Shown: one piece after another, positions 15,663-23,181 of the stretch
Position numbering within the stretch: position 1 is the first letter of the stretch
How the letters are laid out: every line of letters starts with the position of its first letter
Program-made: the position numbers and the translations under genes
Origin: Flavobacterium psychrophilum
GTDB taxonomy: Bacteria; Bacteroidota; Bacteroidia; Flavobacteriales; Flavobacteriaceae
DNA length: 33,509 nucleotides
Assembly (NCBI GenBank): GCA_945874225.1
Contig: CAMCFT010000033.1
Coordinates: 1 to 33,509, forward strand
Direction: 5' to 3'
Notes under the pieces: generated by a model
What the model was told of the DNA's origin: nothing
What the model saw: only the letters and a program-made list of their open reading frames with translations
The model's database searches: none

Positions 15663-17144
15663 ATGAAAAAGATAAGAGTATTTATTAGTAGCGTACAATC
15701 AGAATTTGCCGAAGAGAGGCAGATTCTGTGTAATTACATGACTACTGATGCGCTGTTAGGAAAGTTTTTCGAGCCCTTTATTTTCGAAAATGTGCCTGCT
15801 GTAAATTATTCTGCCGCTTCAGTTTATAGCTATGAAGTGGAGCATTGCGATATTTATCTTGGCATTTTTGGCAAACACTATGGTTTTGAAGATTCTGAAG
15901 GGGTTTCGCCAACCGAAAGAGAATTTGATCTTGCGGGGCTTTTTTCTAAAACACGCTTGGTTTTTTTGAGTAACGATTCTGGTGATAGTGATTCAAAGGA
16001 ACAGATTTTGATTCAAAAAGCAGAACAGTTGGTCGTTAGAAAACGATTTGCTTCCACTCTCGAACTAAAAACAGCCGTTTATGTTGCCTTGATTCGGTAT
16101 CTCGAAGAAAATGAATACATTAGAACAGCTCCTTTTGATGCTACACTCCATGTACGTGCCACTTTAGAGGATTTGGATAGTCAAAAGATAAAGGAATTTG
16201 TGGGTATCGCCAGTGCGAAAAGAGGGTTTCCTTTTTCGTCTGACTCCCCTTCAGAAACGATTCTTACCCATCTCAATTTAATGGCGCAGCAACGTATAAC
16301 GAATGCCGCTATTTTATTGTTTGCCCATAAGCCGCAGCAATTTTTTATAAGTTCAGAGATTAAATGCGCTCATTTTCACGGAACAACAATAACAAAACCT
16401 ATTCCTTCCTATCATGTTTATAAAGGAGACGTGTTCCAATTGGTAAATCAGGCAGTCGATTTTGTGCTGTCAAGAATTGATGTTTCTGTGGGAACGCGCG
16501 ACAAAAGTATTCAAGTACCCATACAATATGAGTTGCCTCCTGCAGCAGTTACAGAAGCTATTGTTAATGCTGTGGCGCATCGCGATTATACCAGCAACGG
16601 CAGTATTCAGGTCATGCTTTTTAAAGACAGACTCGAAATTTGGAATCCGGGTAGTTTGCCTTACGGATTAACGACGGCCAAACTAAGAAAACCCCACAGC
16701 TCCATTCCTGCCAACCCATTACTGGCAGAACCCATGTATCTTGCAGGTTTTATAGAAAGAATGGGAACGGGAACTGGCGACATTATACGACTTTGTCAGG
16801 AAGCTGGCTTGAAGAAAGAACCGGAGTTTGTGCAAGAAGAAATTTTCAAGACCATACTTTGGCGTAAAAATGTAGGAGAACTCGATAATCAACAGGGTAA
16901 TGTCGTAGATAATGTCGTAGACAATGTCGTAGACAATGTCGTAGATACTATTGCTGGAAAAGAACAAAAAATTATAAAGTTTATATCAGAAAATAAAAAA
17001 ATTACGGCAAAAGAAATTGCTTTGAAATTAGAATTGACACAACGAACGGTACAACGCTATTTAAAAAGCATGCAAGAAAAGGAATTGATTAAACATACAG
17101 GAGCAGCTAATAGTGGCTGTTGGGAACTCATTCATAAAGAATAA
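15663..17144 (+). CDS. DUF4062 - GHKL ATPase - winged-helix fusion protein
   Basis: A 493-residue multidomain protein. Residues 5-18 (RVFISSVQSEFAEE region) open a DUF4062 domain (about 1-110), a TIR-like module common in defence and signalling proteins. Residues 170-230 resemble the middle of AlbA_2-type regulators (RITNAAILLFAHKPQQFF). About 290-375 form a GHKL-type ATP-binding domain: EAIVNAVAHRDY (298-309, N box), RLEIWNPGSLPYG (323-335) and RMGTGTGDI (366-374). A linker of VVDN x 4 (about 414-429) follows, then a winged helix (433-490: KKITAKEIALKLELTQRTVQRYLKSM). DUF4062 sits where such proteins usually carry the AlbA domain. It may be a stress- or phage-responsive regulator; that is inference. 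The ATG at 15663 begins at the first DUF4062 strand. Confidence 0.88.
   Translation: MKKIRVFISSVQSEFAEERQILCNYMTTDALLGKFFEPFIFENVPAVNYSAASVYSYEVEHCDIYLGIFGKHYGFEDSEGVSPTEREFDLAGLFSKTRLVFLSNDSGDSDSKEQILIQKAEQLVVRKRFASTLELKTAVYVALIRYLEENEYIRTAPFDATLHVRATLEDLDSQKIKEFVGIASAKRGFPFSSDSPSETILTHLNLMAQQRITNAAILLFAHKPQQFFISSEIKCAHFHGTTITKPIPSYHVYKGDVFQLVNQAVDFVLSRIDVSVGTRDKSIQVPIQYELPPAAVTEAIVNAVAHRDYTSNGSIQVMLFKDRLEIWNPGSLPYGLTTAKLRKPHSSIPANPLLAEPMYLAGFIERMGTGTGDIIRLCQEAGLKKEPEFVQEEIFKTILWRKNVGELDNQQGNVVDNVVDNVVDNVVDTIAGKEQKIIKFISENKKITAKEIALKLELTQRTVQRYLKSMQEKELIKHTGAANSGCWELIHKE
16899..16946 (+). repeat. 4 x 12-bp in-frame coding repeat (VVDN linker)
   Basis: Units of AATGTCGTAGAT/C lie at 16899, 16911, 16923 and 16935. 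Because the unit is 12 bp, gain or loss changes only the linker length between the ATP-binding domain and the winged helix. Confidence 0.9.
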
Positions 17145-17193
17145 TGGCAAAGTAGTTTTCATTTGCAGTTTACCAAGCAGCCTATTTTGTTAT

Positions 17194-17593
17194 GAAGCTG
17201 GCTTGAAGAAAGCTCCCGAGTTTGTGCAAGAAGAAATTTTCAAAACCATCCTTTGGCGCAAAAACACTTCAGCTGTAGATGAGGTTCGATCAAGTGGCGG
17301 AGTAAATGACATTCTAGTACTTATTGAAAACAATCCGGTATCAATGTTTCGACCATAAAGTCATTTTTGAACATTTCCCGAACAACTATAGAACGCTGGA
17401 TTAATCAATTAAAAAAAGAAAATAAAATAGAATTCAAAGGCGCACCAGCTCCGCAAAGTCTCCTGACTTTGAGGATGCGATTTTCAGTCTCTGACTGGCA
17501 TTAAAAAAAGATTTAGGCAAAAAATGGTTTGCTTTCTCAAAAATGGAATTGCCTGCAAGTGAAATCTTAGAACGAATTGATAATTCAAAGTAA
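17194..17593 (+). pseudogene. Decayed second copy of the GHKL/winged-helix protein tail
   Basis: 17194-17265 repeats 16800-16871 at high identity (EAGLKKAPEFVQEEIFKTIL against EAGLKKEPEFVQEEIFKTIL). The reading then drifts to VLIENNPV and stops at 17358. A winged-helix piece reappears in another frame (SFLNISRTTIERWINQLKKE near 17360-17440). Near 17454-17497 two small hairpins (CAAAGTC-TCCT-GACTTTG and CAGTC-TCT-GACTG) interrupt it, and a last open piece ends FSKMELPASEILERIDNSK at 17593. This is the remnant of a paralogue broken by frameshifts and a hairpin-repeat insertion. I cannot assign the final piece to a family. Confidence 0.75.
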
Positions 17594-17609
17594 ATAGTTA
17601 ATCGTATAG

Positions 17610-17717
17610 AAAAGGTTAATCGGTTACAAAAAAATAAACAGTACAATCGATTATCCGGCAACTATTCCCCAGTCATTGCTATGAATGAAGCAATCAAGAG
17701 GCTAGGGGTGTATTTTT
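17610..17717. repeat. TTAATCGGTTA/R1 composite repeat, copy 1
   Basis: 17610-17679 matches 18432-18501 and 19161-19230 almost base for base (AAAGGTTAATCGGTTAC through ATTCCCCAGTCATTGC). The R1 core is at 17672-17695, followed by AAGAGGCTAGGGGTGT. The 60 bp up to the next gene hold several AACCA/GTTAA motifs. Confidence 0.8.
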
Positions 17718-17780
17718 AGACAACGATAATTATTACACGATTAACCAATTAACCAGTTAACCCATTTACAAAACAAAACT

Positions 17781-18392
17781 ATGGATTTGAGTATATTTCA
17801 ATCTAAAATTTATGAAATTCGTGGAGTGAAAGTTATGCTTGACTTTGATTTAGCATTACTTTATGAAGTGGAAACAAGAAGTTTAAAGCAATCGGTGCGT
17901 AGGAACGATTATCGATTTCCGGATGATTTTATGTTTCTTCCGAAAAATATTTAAATTTTGGAGGTCAGGAACCCACTTTTATATTTCATTGTAAGGAAAT
18001 TATATTTTGGATGTGGGTTTCAACTCAATAAAATAGAGTGGCAGGAGCTTATCACAAATTGTGATAACCTGCCAGAATCAATAAAATTTAGCCCTCGAAC
18101 TCCGTTTGCTTTTAGTGAACAAGGAGTTGCAATGCTTAGCACGGTTTTAAAATCTAAAAAGGCAGTAGAAACTAATATCGCTATTATGCGAGCTTTTATC
18201 GCAATCAGAAAGACAATAGCTATAAATAGTAACATTTCGCAGCAAATTATGGAATTAAAAAATGATTTAGAACAACGGCTTGGGGAGCACGATGTGCAAT
18301 TAATGGAAATATATACTGTTATGGATCAGTTTATTGAAGAAAAAACAGAACAAAAAGACTGGGAAAACAGAAAACGGCTAGGTTATAAATAA
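17781..18392 (+). pseudogene. ORF6N-domain gene interrupted by an 84-bp insertion
   Basis: Starts like the intact neighbour ([20 protein letters not shown] against [20 protein letters not shown]), with the same [12 protein letters not shown] and RFPDDFMF motifs of the ORF6N (phage antirepressor-like) family. After FMF an 84-bp segment is inserted. It keeps the frame but brings a TAA at 17952. Beyond it the normal sequence resumes (QLNKIEWQELITNC...[13 protein letters not shown]) and runs to the stop at 18392. Its last ~155 bp are almost identical to those of the next gene. It is likely non-functional unless a downstream start is used. ORF6N proteins are DNA-binding domain proteins common in phages and accessory islands. 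Confidence 0.82.
17938..18021. mobile_element. 84-bp insertion in the ORF6N gene with a 5-bp target duplication
   Basis: The insertion is bounded by GTTTC at 17933-17937 and again at 18017-18021. Inside, AACCCAC and GTGGGTT form an inverted pair near one end. Comparison with the intact gene and with the resumed reading frame defines the limits. Size and duplication fit a very small non-autonomous insertion, but no transposase-type terminal repeat is recognised. Confidence 0.5.
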
Positions 18393-18593
18393 TTATCGGT
18401 TAACTGTTTAGGAAAAGTTTAATCGGTTAGGAAAAGGTTAATCGGTTACAAAAAAATAAACAGTACAATCGATTATCCGGCAACTATTCCCCAGTCATTG
18501 CGAAGAATGAAGCAATCAAGAGGCTAGGTGTGTATTTTTAGACAACGATAATCATTAAACGATTGACTAGTTAACCAATTAAAAGAATAAATT
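18393..18593. repeat. TTAATCGGTTA/R1 composite repeat, copy 2
   Basis: GGTTAACTG and TTAATCGGTTA units (18400-18450) are followed by an R1 repeat (core 18494-18517) and then by a ~75-bp A/T-rich leader before the intact ORF6N gene. This leader resembles the one before the broken copy, so gene plus leader were duplicated as a unit. Confidence 0.8.
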
Positions 18594-19121
18594 ATGGAAT
18601 TGAGTATTTTGCAATCTAAAATTTATGAACTTAGAGGAAGAAAAATCATAATGGATTATGATTTAGCCTTTCTCTATGAAGTTGAAACTAAAGTTTTAAA
18701 TCAAGCGGTGAAACGAAATAGCATACGATTCCCTGAGGATTTTATGTTTCAAATTACATTGGAAGAATTTGAATCGAACTGGTCACAAATTGTGACCAGT
18801 TCGATAAAGCATCGTGGGAAATCGTATTTACCCTATGCATTTACAGAACAAGGAGTGGCAATGTTAAGTTCTGTATTACGTTCAGAAAAAGCCGCATTAA
18901 TAAATATCGCCATTATGAGAGCTTTTGTAGAAATCAGGAAAACAATCAGTTTACAAAGTCACCTTTCGCAGCAAATTATGGAATTAAAAAATGATTTAGA
19001 ACAACGGCTTGGGGAGCACGATGTGCAATTAATGGAAATATATACTGTTATGGATCAGTTTATTGAAGAAAAAACAGAACAAAAAGACTGGGAAAACAGA
19101 AAAAGGCTAGGTTATAAATAA
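18594..19121 (+). CDS. ORF6N-domain DNA-binding protein (antirepressor-like)
   Basis: 175 residues. The ORF6N domain covers about 1-110: [47 protein letters not shown], and [20 protein letters not shown] (about 83-102). A C-terminal helical stretch ([20 protein letters not shown]) is likely a coiled coil for dimerisation. The family is found in phage antirepressors and in many Bacteroidota accessory regions, where it is thought to bind DNA. It follows a broken copy of itself. The two share a 267-bp block running from the last third of the gene into the downstream repeat, with two mismatches only. The start ATG at 18594 matches the family. Confidence 0.87.
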   Translation: MELSILQSKIYELRGRKIIMDYDLAFLYEVETKVLNQAVKRNSIRFPEDFMFQITLEEFESNWSQIVTSSIKHRGKSYLPYAFTEQGVAMLSSVLRSEKAALINIAIMRAFVEIRKTISLQSHLSQQIMELKNDLEQRLGEHDVQLMEIYTVMDQFIEEKTEQKDWENRKRLGYK

Positions 19122-19230
19122 TTATCGGTTAACTGTTTAGGAAAAGTTTAATCGGTTAGGAAAAGGTTAATCGGTTACAAAAAAATAAACAGTACAATCG
19201 ATTATCCGGCAGCTATTCCCCAGTCATTGC
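19122..19230. repeat. TTAATCGGTTA/R1 composite repeat, copy 3 (R1 truncated)
   Basis: Same sequence as after the first ORF6N gene, up to GTCATTGC at 19223-19230. Instead of the second R1 arm, gmd-like sequence follows directly. This is the left edge of the gmd relic. Confidence 0.85.
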
Positions 19231-19646
19231 TACTGGAAAAACCACTCCGGTACGTGATTTTGTAAAAATGGCGTTTGCCGAAACCGGAATAACACTTCGT
19301 TTTGAAGGGGAAGGGATTAATGAAGTAGGGATTATTGACAGTATCGACCTCGAAAAATACCAAGCCGTTATGGCTAATTCCTCTAACGGACATCGGGCAT
19401 CGGACAACGGACAACTTCCTCAAGTAGGCAAAGAAGTATTAGCAGTCGACCCTAAATATTTCCGTCCTACCGAAGTCGATTTGTTGATAGGCGATTTTAA
19501 TAAAGCAATAAGCTAAACTAGGATGGGAATGCCAAAACGAATTGCCGGCCTTAGTCAAAGAGATGATGCAATCCGATATTAAGCTGATGCAGAAAGATCA
19601 ATATTTAAAAGACGGCGGCTATACGACTATGAATTATTTCGAGTAG
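19223..19646 (+). pseudogene. Relic of a second gmd gene, 3' part only
   Basis: Corresponds to 13639-14061 of the intact gmd, at roughly nine bases in ten, and covers the last ~140 codons. It includes the same low-complexity insertion with a different repeat make-up ([15 protein letters not shown]). One extra base near 19505 (GCAATAAGCTAAACTAGG against GCAAGAACCAAACTAGG) shifts the frame and gives an early stop at 19514. Beyond the shift, the normal ending MNYFE and stop can still be read. The divergence argues for a copy from a related strain or an old duplication rather than a fresh one. An R1 repeat follows as it does after intact gmd. Confidence 0.9.
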
Positions 19647-19650
19647 TAGT

Positions 19651-19692
19651 GTCATTGCGAACGTAACGCATTGAAGTGCAGCAATCTTTTTT
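19651..19692. repeat. R1 repeat with T-run after the gmd relic
   Basis: GTCATTGCGAACGTAACGCA, then TTGAAGTGCAGCAATC and TTTTTT. Equivalent to the repeat after intact gmd (14066), so the duplication included it. From here to 19821 the sequence is A/T rich, with no clear TAnnTTTG box before the glycan genes. Confidence 0.75.
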
Positions 19693-19821
19693 AGTTGAAT
19701 TTTTTTTGAAATAGATTAGCGATTTATAATTGGAATGTTCAAATTCACAATGCTCTAGATCGAATTTGGATTATAAGAAATAATTAATGAATAATAAAAT
19801 GACACTAGCAAGAGTAAATAG

Positions 19822-20724
19822 ATGTTGATAGTTGAAATAGTTGGGGGATTAGGTAATCAGATGTTTCAATATGCTTTTTATCATAAACTAAAAAAGTACT
19901 ATCCTGATAATCAAGTTAAAATTTGGTTGGAAAGGTTTGATAAAACATATGACAATCAAGGATATGAATTACAAAATGTTTTTGGGATTAATAAAGCCCC
20001 AATTCTATATAATGATGATGTATCAAATCTAATCGATGACTCGGTGGATTTTTTCTCTAGGATAAGACGTAAAATATTTGGGAGAAAGGAAACTTTTTTT
20101 TTAGAGCGTATTTTTAGGTATGATTCAAAAGTATTTAACTTAAAGAATAACAAAAAAATTTATTTTAGGGGCTTATGGCAAGATGAATTATATTTCAAAG
20201 ATTTAAGATTAGATTTATTAGAACTTTTTAAATTTAATGAGATTAACTTAAATGCTGATAATTTGAAAGTCCTAAAAAGAATAAATAATTCAAACTCTAT
20301 AAGTATTCATATTAGAAGGGGAGATTATATTTCTAACGAAAAATATAACCATATATTGGGAGGAGTTTGTTCTTACAGTTATTACAAAGAGGCCTTAGAT
20401 TTAATACAAAATAAAATTGCAAATACTTCTCTGTTTATTTTTTCTGATGATATTGATTGGGTTAAAACTGAGTTTGATTTTTTATCAGGACATGATTTAA
20501 CTTTTGTCAATCATAACAAGGGTTCCAATAGTCATATAGATATGTATTTGATGAGTCATTGCAAGCATAATATAATTGCAAATAGTTCTTTTAGCTGGTG
20601 GGGTGCTTGGTTAAATATGAATGAATCTAAAATTATTTTAGCCCCAGAAAAATGGTTTAAAAATAACACTAGACTTGAGGATAATAGTATTGTACCTGAT
20701 TCTTGGATTAAAATTAAAAATTAG
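19822..20724 (+). CDS. Alpha-1,2-fucosyltransferase-like glycosyltransferase (GT11)
   Basis: A 300-residue cytosolic or membrane-associated glycosyltransferase, expected to transfer L-fucose from GDP-fucose. The GT11 marks are clear: GGLGNQMFQYA (8-18), HIRRGDY (163-169, the nucleotide-sugar-binding signature), FIFSDDIDWV (206-215) and ANSSFSWWGAW (253-263). Length is normal for bacterial GT11 enzymes. The donor fits the fcl and gmd genes upstream. It opens the glycan cluster, is visibly more A/T rich than the housekeeping genes, and ends three bases before the next gene. Confidence 0.92.
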   Translation: MLIVEIVGGLGNQMFQYAFYHKLKKYYPDNQVKIWLERFDKTYDNQGYELQNVFGINKAPILYNDDVSNLIDDSVDFFSRIRRKIFGRKETFFLERIFRYDSKVFNLKNNKKIYFRGLWQDELYFKDLRLDLLELFKFNEINLNADNLKVLKRINNSNSISIHIRRGDYISNEKYNHILGGVCSYSYYKEALDLIQNKIANTSLFIFSDDIDWVKTEFDFLSGHDLTFVNHNKGSNSHIDMYLMSHCKHNIIANSSFSWWGAWLNMNESKIILAPEKWFKNNTRLEDNSIVPDSWIKIKN

Positions 20725-20727
20725 AAT

Positions 20728-21840
20728 ATGAAGAAAATAGCTCATATATTTAATTCAATTGAATATTCAGGTGCTGAAAGAATGATTTTTAGTTTGCAGG
20801 AATTTTATAATGCTGAATTTATACCTTATGCTATAAGTACAGGAATTAAAAAAGGCGAATTTTATAATGAGTTTTCCGAAAAATTTAAATGTTTTCATAT
20901 TCCCGTAACTACCAAACGCAACTACAATTATATTATAAATTTGTTTGAATTAATCCATTTTTATAGAAAAGAAAAAATAGAGATTGTACATATTCATCCA
21001 TCAAGGAGATTTATTTTTCATGTTATTGCATCAAAATTTGGAGGTGTGAAAAAAGTTGTTCGTCAAGTGCATAATAATTTTGAATTTGAAGGGGTTGTCA
21101 AAATTAAAGAAATTATTAGCAGGAAGTTTGCTAAATTATTTAGCGTTGATATTGTCTCAATAAGCACTACTGTTTTTCAAAATGAATTAAATAGATTTTA
21201 TAATAAAACTGTAATTATTAATAACTTTTATGATGATGAAATTATTTTCCCAGGATCTCAATCTGAAAAAAGAAATATTAGAAAAGACTTAGGTATTGTA
21301 GAAAGTGCATTTGTATTAATATCAATAGGCACTTGCTGTGATCGTAAACAGCATAAACATATTATTGAAGCAGTATCTCTATTAAAGCATAAAATACCTA
21401 ATATTTTTTATCTCCATTTAGGCGAGGGAGAAGATGAGGAGGACGAGAAAGCATTTTGCAAAAAACTTAACATATTAAATGATGTTATGTTTGCAGGAAA
21501 TGTGAGTGATGTTAGGAATTATTTAGTAGCATCTGACATATACTTAATAACCTCAAAGATTGAGGGGTTAAGTATTGCAACAATTGAGGCAATGGGAGTA
21601 GCTATTCCAGTAATTCTGTATAATACACCAGGGTCTCTTGATTTTGGGATTAATGGAGCGCCTGGCATACTTACAGAATCAAATATAAAATCTCTTGAAG
21701 AAAAAATATGTGAAATGCATTCTTCAAAAGGAGATCTTAATACAATTGCAAAATCCTCTCTTGAGTTTGCATCAGGTAGTTTTTCTAAAAAACAAGCTAT
21801 TATTAATTGGAAAAATATTTATTTTGATAAAAAGAATTAA
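20728..21840 (+). CDS. Glycosyltransferase family 4
   Basis: A 370-residue GT-B-fold retaining glycosyltransferase. N-terminal IAHIFNSIEYSGAERMIFSL is the usual first strand and glycine-containing loop. The C-terminal nucleotide-sugar domain has VLISIGTCCDRKQHKHIIEA (about 196-215), LHLGEGEDEEDEKAF, VMFAGNVSDVRNYLVASDIY (253-272) and the E-x7-E motif at Glu279/Glu287 (EGLSIATIE). Sugar and linkage are unknown. Three bases follow the previous stop, and its end overlaps the flippase start by about 17 bp, so it is part of a tight operon. Confidence 0.9.
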   Translation: MKKIAHIFNSIEYSGAERMIFSLQEFYNAEFIPYAISTGIKKGEFYNEFSEKFKCFHIPVTTKRNYNYIINLFELIHFYRKEKIEIVHIHPSRRFIFHVIASKFGGVKKVVRQVHNNFEFEGVVKIKEIISRKFAKLFSVDIVSISTTVFQNELNRFYNKTVIINNFYDDEIIFPGSQSEKRNIRKDLGIVESAFVLISIGTCCDRKQHKHIIEAVSLLKHKIPNIFYLHLGEGEDEEDEKAFCKKLNILNDVMFAGNVSDVRNYLVASDIYLITSKIEGLSIATIEAMGVAIPVILYNTPGSLDFGINGAPGILTESNIKSLEEKICEMHSSKGDLNTIAKSSLEFASGSFSKKQAIINWKNIYFDKKN

Positions 21841-23170
21841 AGCTAAATATTTCGATTCACTTTCAAGTGGTAAGCGCGAAATTTCTATTAACATTGGTTT
21901 TTCATTTTTAGCTAAAGCGATAGCTTTGTTGGTTAGTTTCATATCCGTTCCATTATTGTTGGCTTATTTAGGAAAAGATACTTATGGTATTTGGCTTACC
22001 ATATTTTCTGTTATTTCTTGGATGTCTTTTTTTGATTTAGGTTTAGGGAATGGTCTTAGAAATCATTTGACGCATACATTTGCTGAAAATGACAATAAAA
22101 AAGCACAAGAGTATATTAGTACCGCCTATTGGCTTTTAGGTAGTTTTATTTTAATTTGTATAGGAATACTACAATTTGGTGTTTTTTTTATCGATTGGTT
22201 TAAAGTATTTAGGCCAACGGTTCACTTAAACGAGAATTTTGATGTTATTGTTTCTATTTGCTTGTGGGGATTCGGAGCGCTACTAATTGTAAGGTTAATT
22301 GTGTCAATAATGCAGTCTGTTAAAAAAACAGGTACAGGAGATTTATTGATGGCTGTCGGTAGTTTTGTATCACTTGTTTTGATTTTTTTTATCTCTAATT
22401 TTAACTCGCCAACAAAACTATATCTTGTAGCATCTGTTTTTTCATGGGCTAGTCCGATTGTATTATTGCTATTTTCAGTTTACTACTTTGGTATAAGAAA
22501 CAAAACATTAAGACCTCGTCTTAAGAATGTTAAAAAATCATTAGCTAGAAATATTTTTGGATTGGGTCTAGAGTTTTTTGTAGCCCAATTTTTGGTATTA
22601 ATATTAAATCAATCTTCAAATATTATTATTACACAAGTTTTATCTCCTGCTGAGGTAACTGTTTATTTTATACCATTGAGATTATTCTCAGTTTTTTCTA
22701 TTATTATGGGGCTTTTTTCAACAAATTTATTGCCTTATTTTACAGAAGCGGGTGCGAAAAATGATGTGTTGAAAATGAGGTCAATTATTATGAAATTTTT
22801 TAAATTATTGATGTTTTTGGTTCTTGTTTTTACAATAATTTTGATTTTTTCTAAATTTATAATTAAAATTTGGACTGCGAATCAAATTTTAATTCCATTT
22901 CAATTATTAGCTCTTCATTTCTTTCTTGTAATTATAGGCGGGGTAAATACTATATTTTCTACATTTCTTAATGGAATTGGGAAAATCAAAGTGCAACTTC
23001 CTGTTTTTTTATTATCAGTGATGCTATTTATACCGTTAGCTATTTTTCTAGGGAATGAGTTGGGTCTTTCTGGGATTGTCATAGCAACAATTATTTCTCA
23101 AATACCAATATCTATTTTCTTTTTATATCAAAGTAAAAAGTACCTTAAACCGCTAGAAGTCAAATCTTAG
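21824..23170 (+). CDS. wzx: O-antigen/polysaccharide flippase (Wzx-like)
   Basis: Predicted 448-residue inner-membrane protein with 12-14 hydrophobic segments, of the polysaccharide flippase (PST/MOP) family. It would move lipid-linked repeat units across the inner membrane. Typical features are an N-terminal amphipathic lead (SLSSGKREISINIGFSFLAK), then LLAYLGKDTYGIWLTIFSVI and SFFDLGLGNGLRNHL. No ATG lies near the expected start. The in-frame TTG at 21824, just inside the end of the preceding gene, gives a normal length. A longer frame from 21695 would add a tail read through the preceding gene, so I do not accept it. Confidence 0.88.
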   Translation: MIKRIKAKYFDSLSSGKREISINIGFSFLAKAIALLVSFISVPLLLAYLGKDTYGIWLTIFSVISWMSFFDLGLGNGLRNHLTHTFAENDNKKAQEYISTAYWLLGSFILICIGILQFGVFFIDWFKVFRPTVHLNENFDVIVSICLWGFGALLIVRLIVSIMQSVKKTGTGDLLMAVGSFVSLVLIFFISNFNSPTKLYLVASVFSWASPIVLLLFSVYYFGIRNKTLRPRLKNVKKSLARNIFGLGLEFFVAQFLVLILNQSSNIIITQVLSPAEVTVYFIPLRLFSVFSIIMGLFSTNLLPYFTEAGAKNDVLKMRSIIMKFFKLLMFLVLVFTIILIFSKFIIKIWTANQILIPFQLLALHFFLVIIGGVNTIFSTFLNGIGKIKVQLPVFLLSVMLFIPLAIFLGNELGLSGIVIATIISQIPISIFFLYQSKKYLKPLEVKS

Positions 23171-23181
23171 AATTTATAATT

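Noticed and set aside
14111..19222. Integrase-type genomic island with att sites in gmd
   Set aside because: The duplicated gmd end looks like an att duplication, but there is no integrase or recombinase gene, the copies differ at about one base in ten, and the left joint is at an R1 repeat.
21695..21823. N-terminal extension of the flippase to an ATG at 21695
   Set aside because: It would read 129 bp of the preceding glycosyltransferase gene out of frame; the TTG at 21824 gives the usual start.
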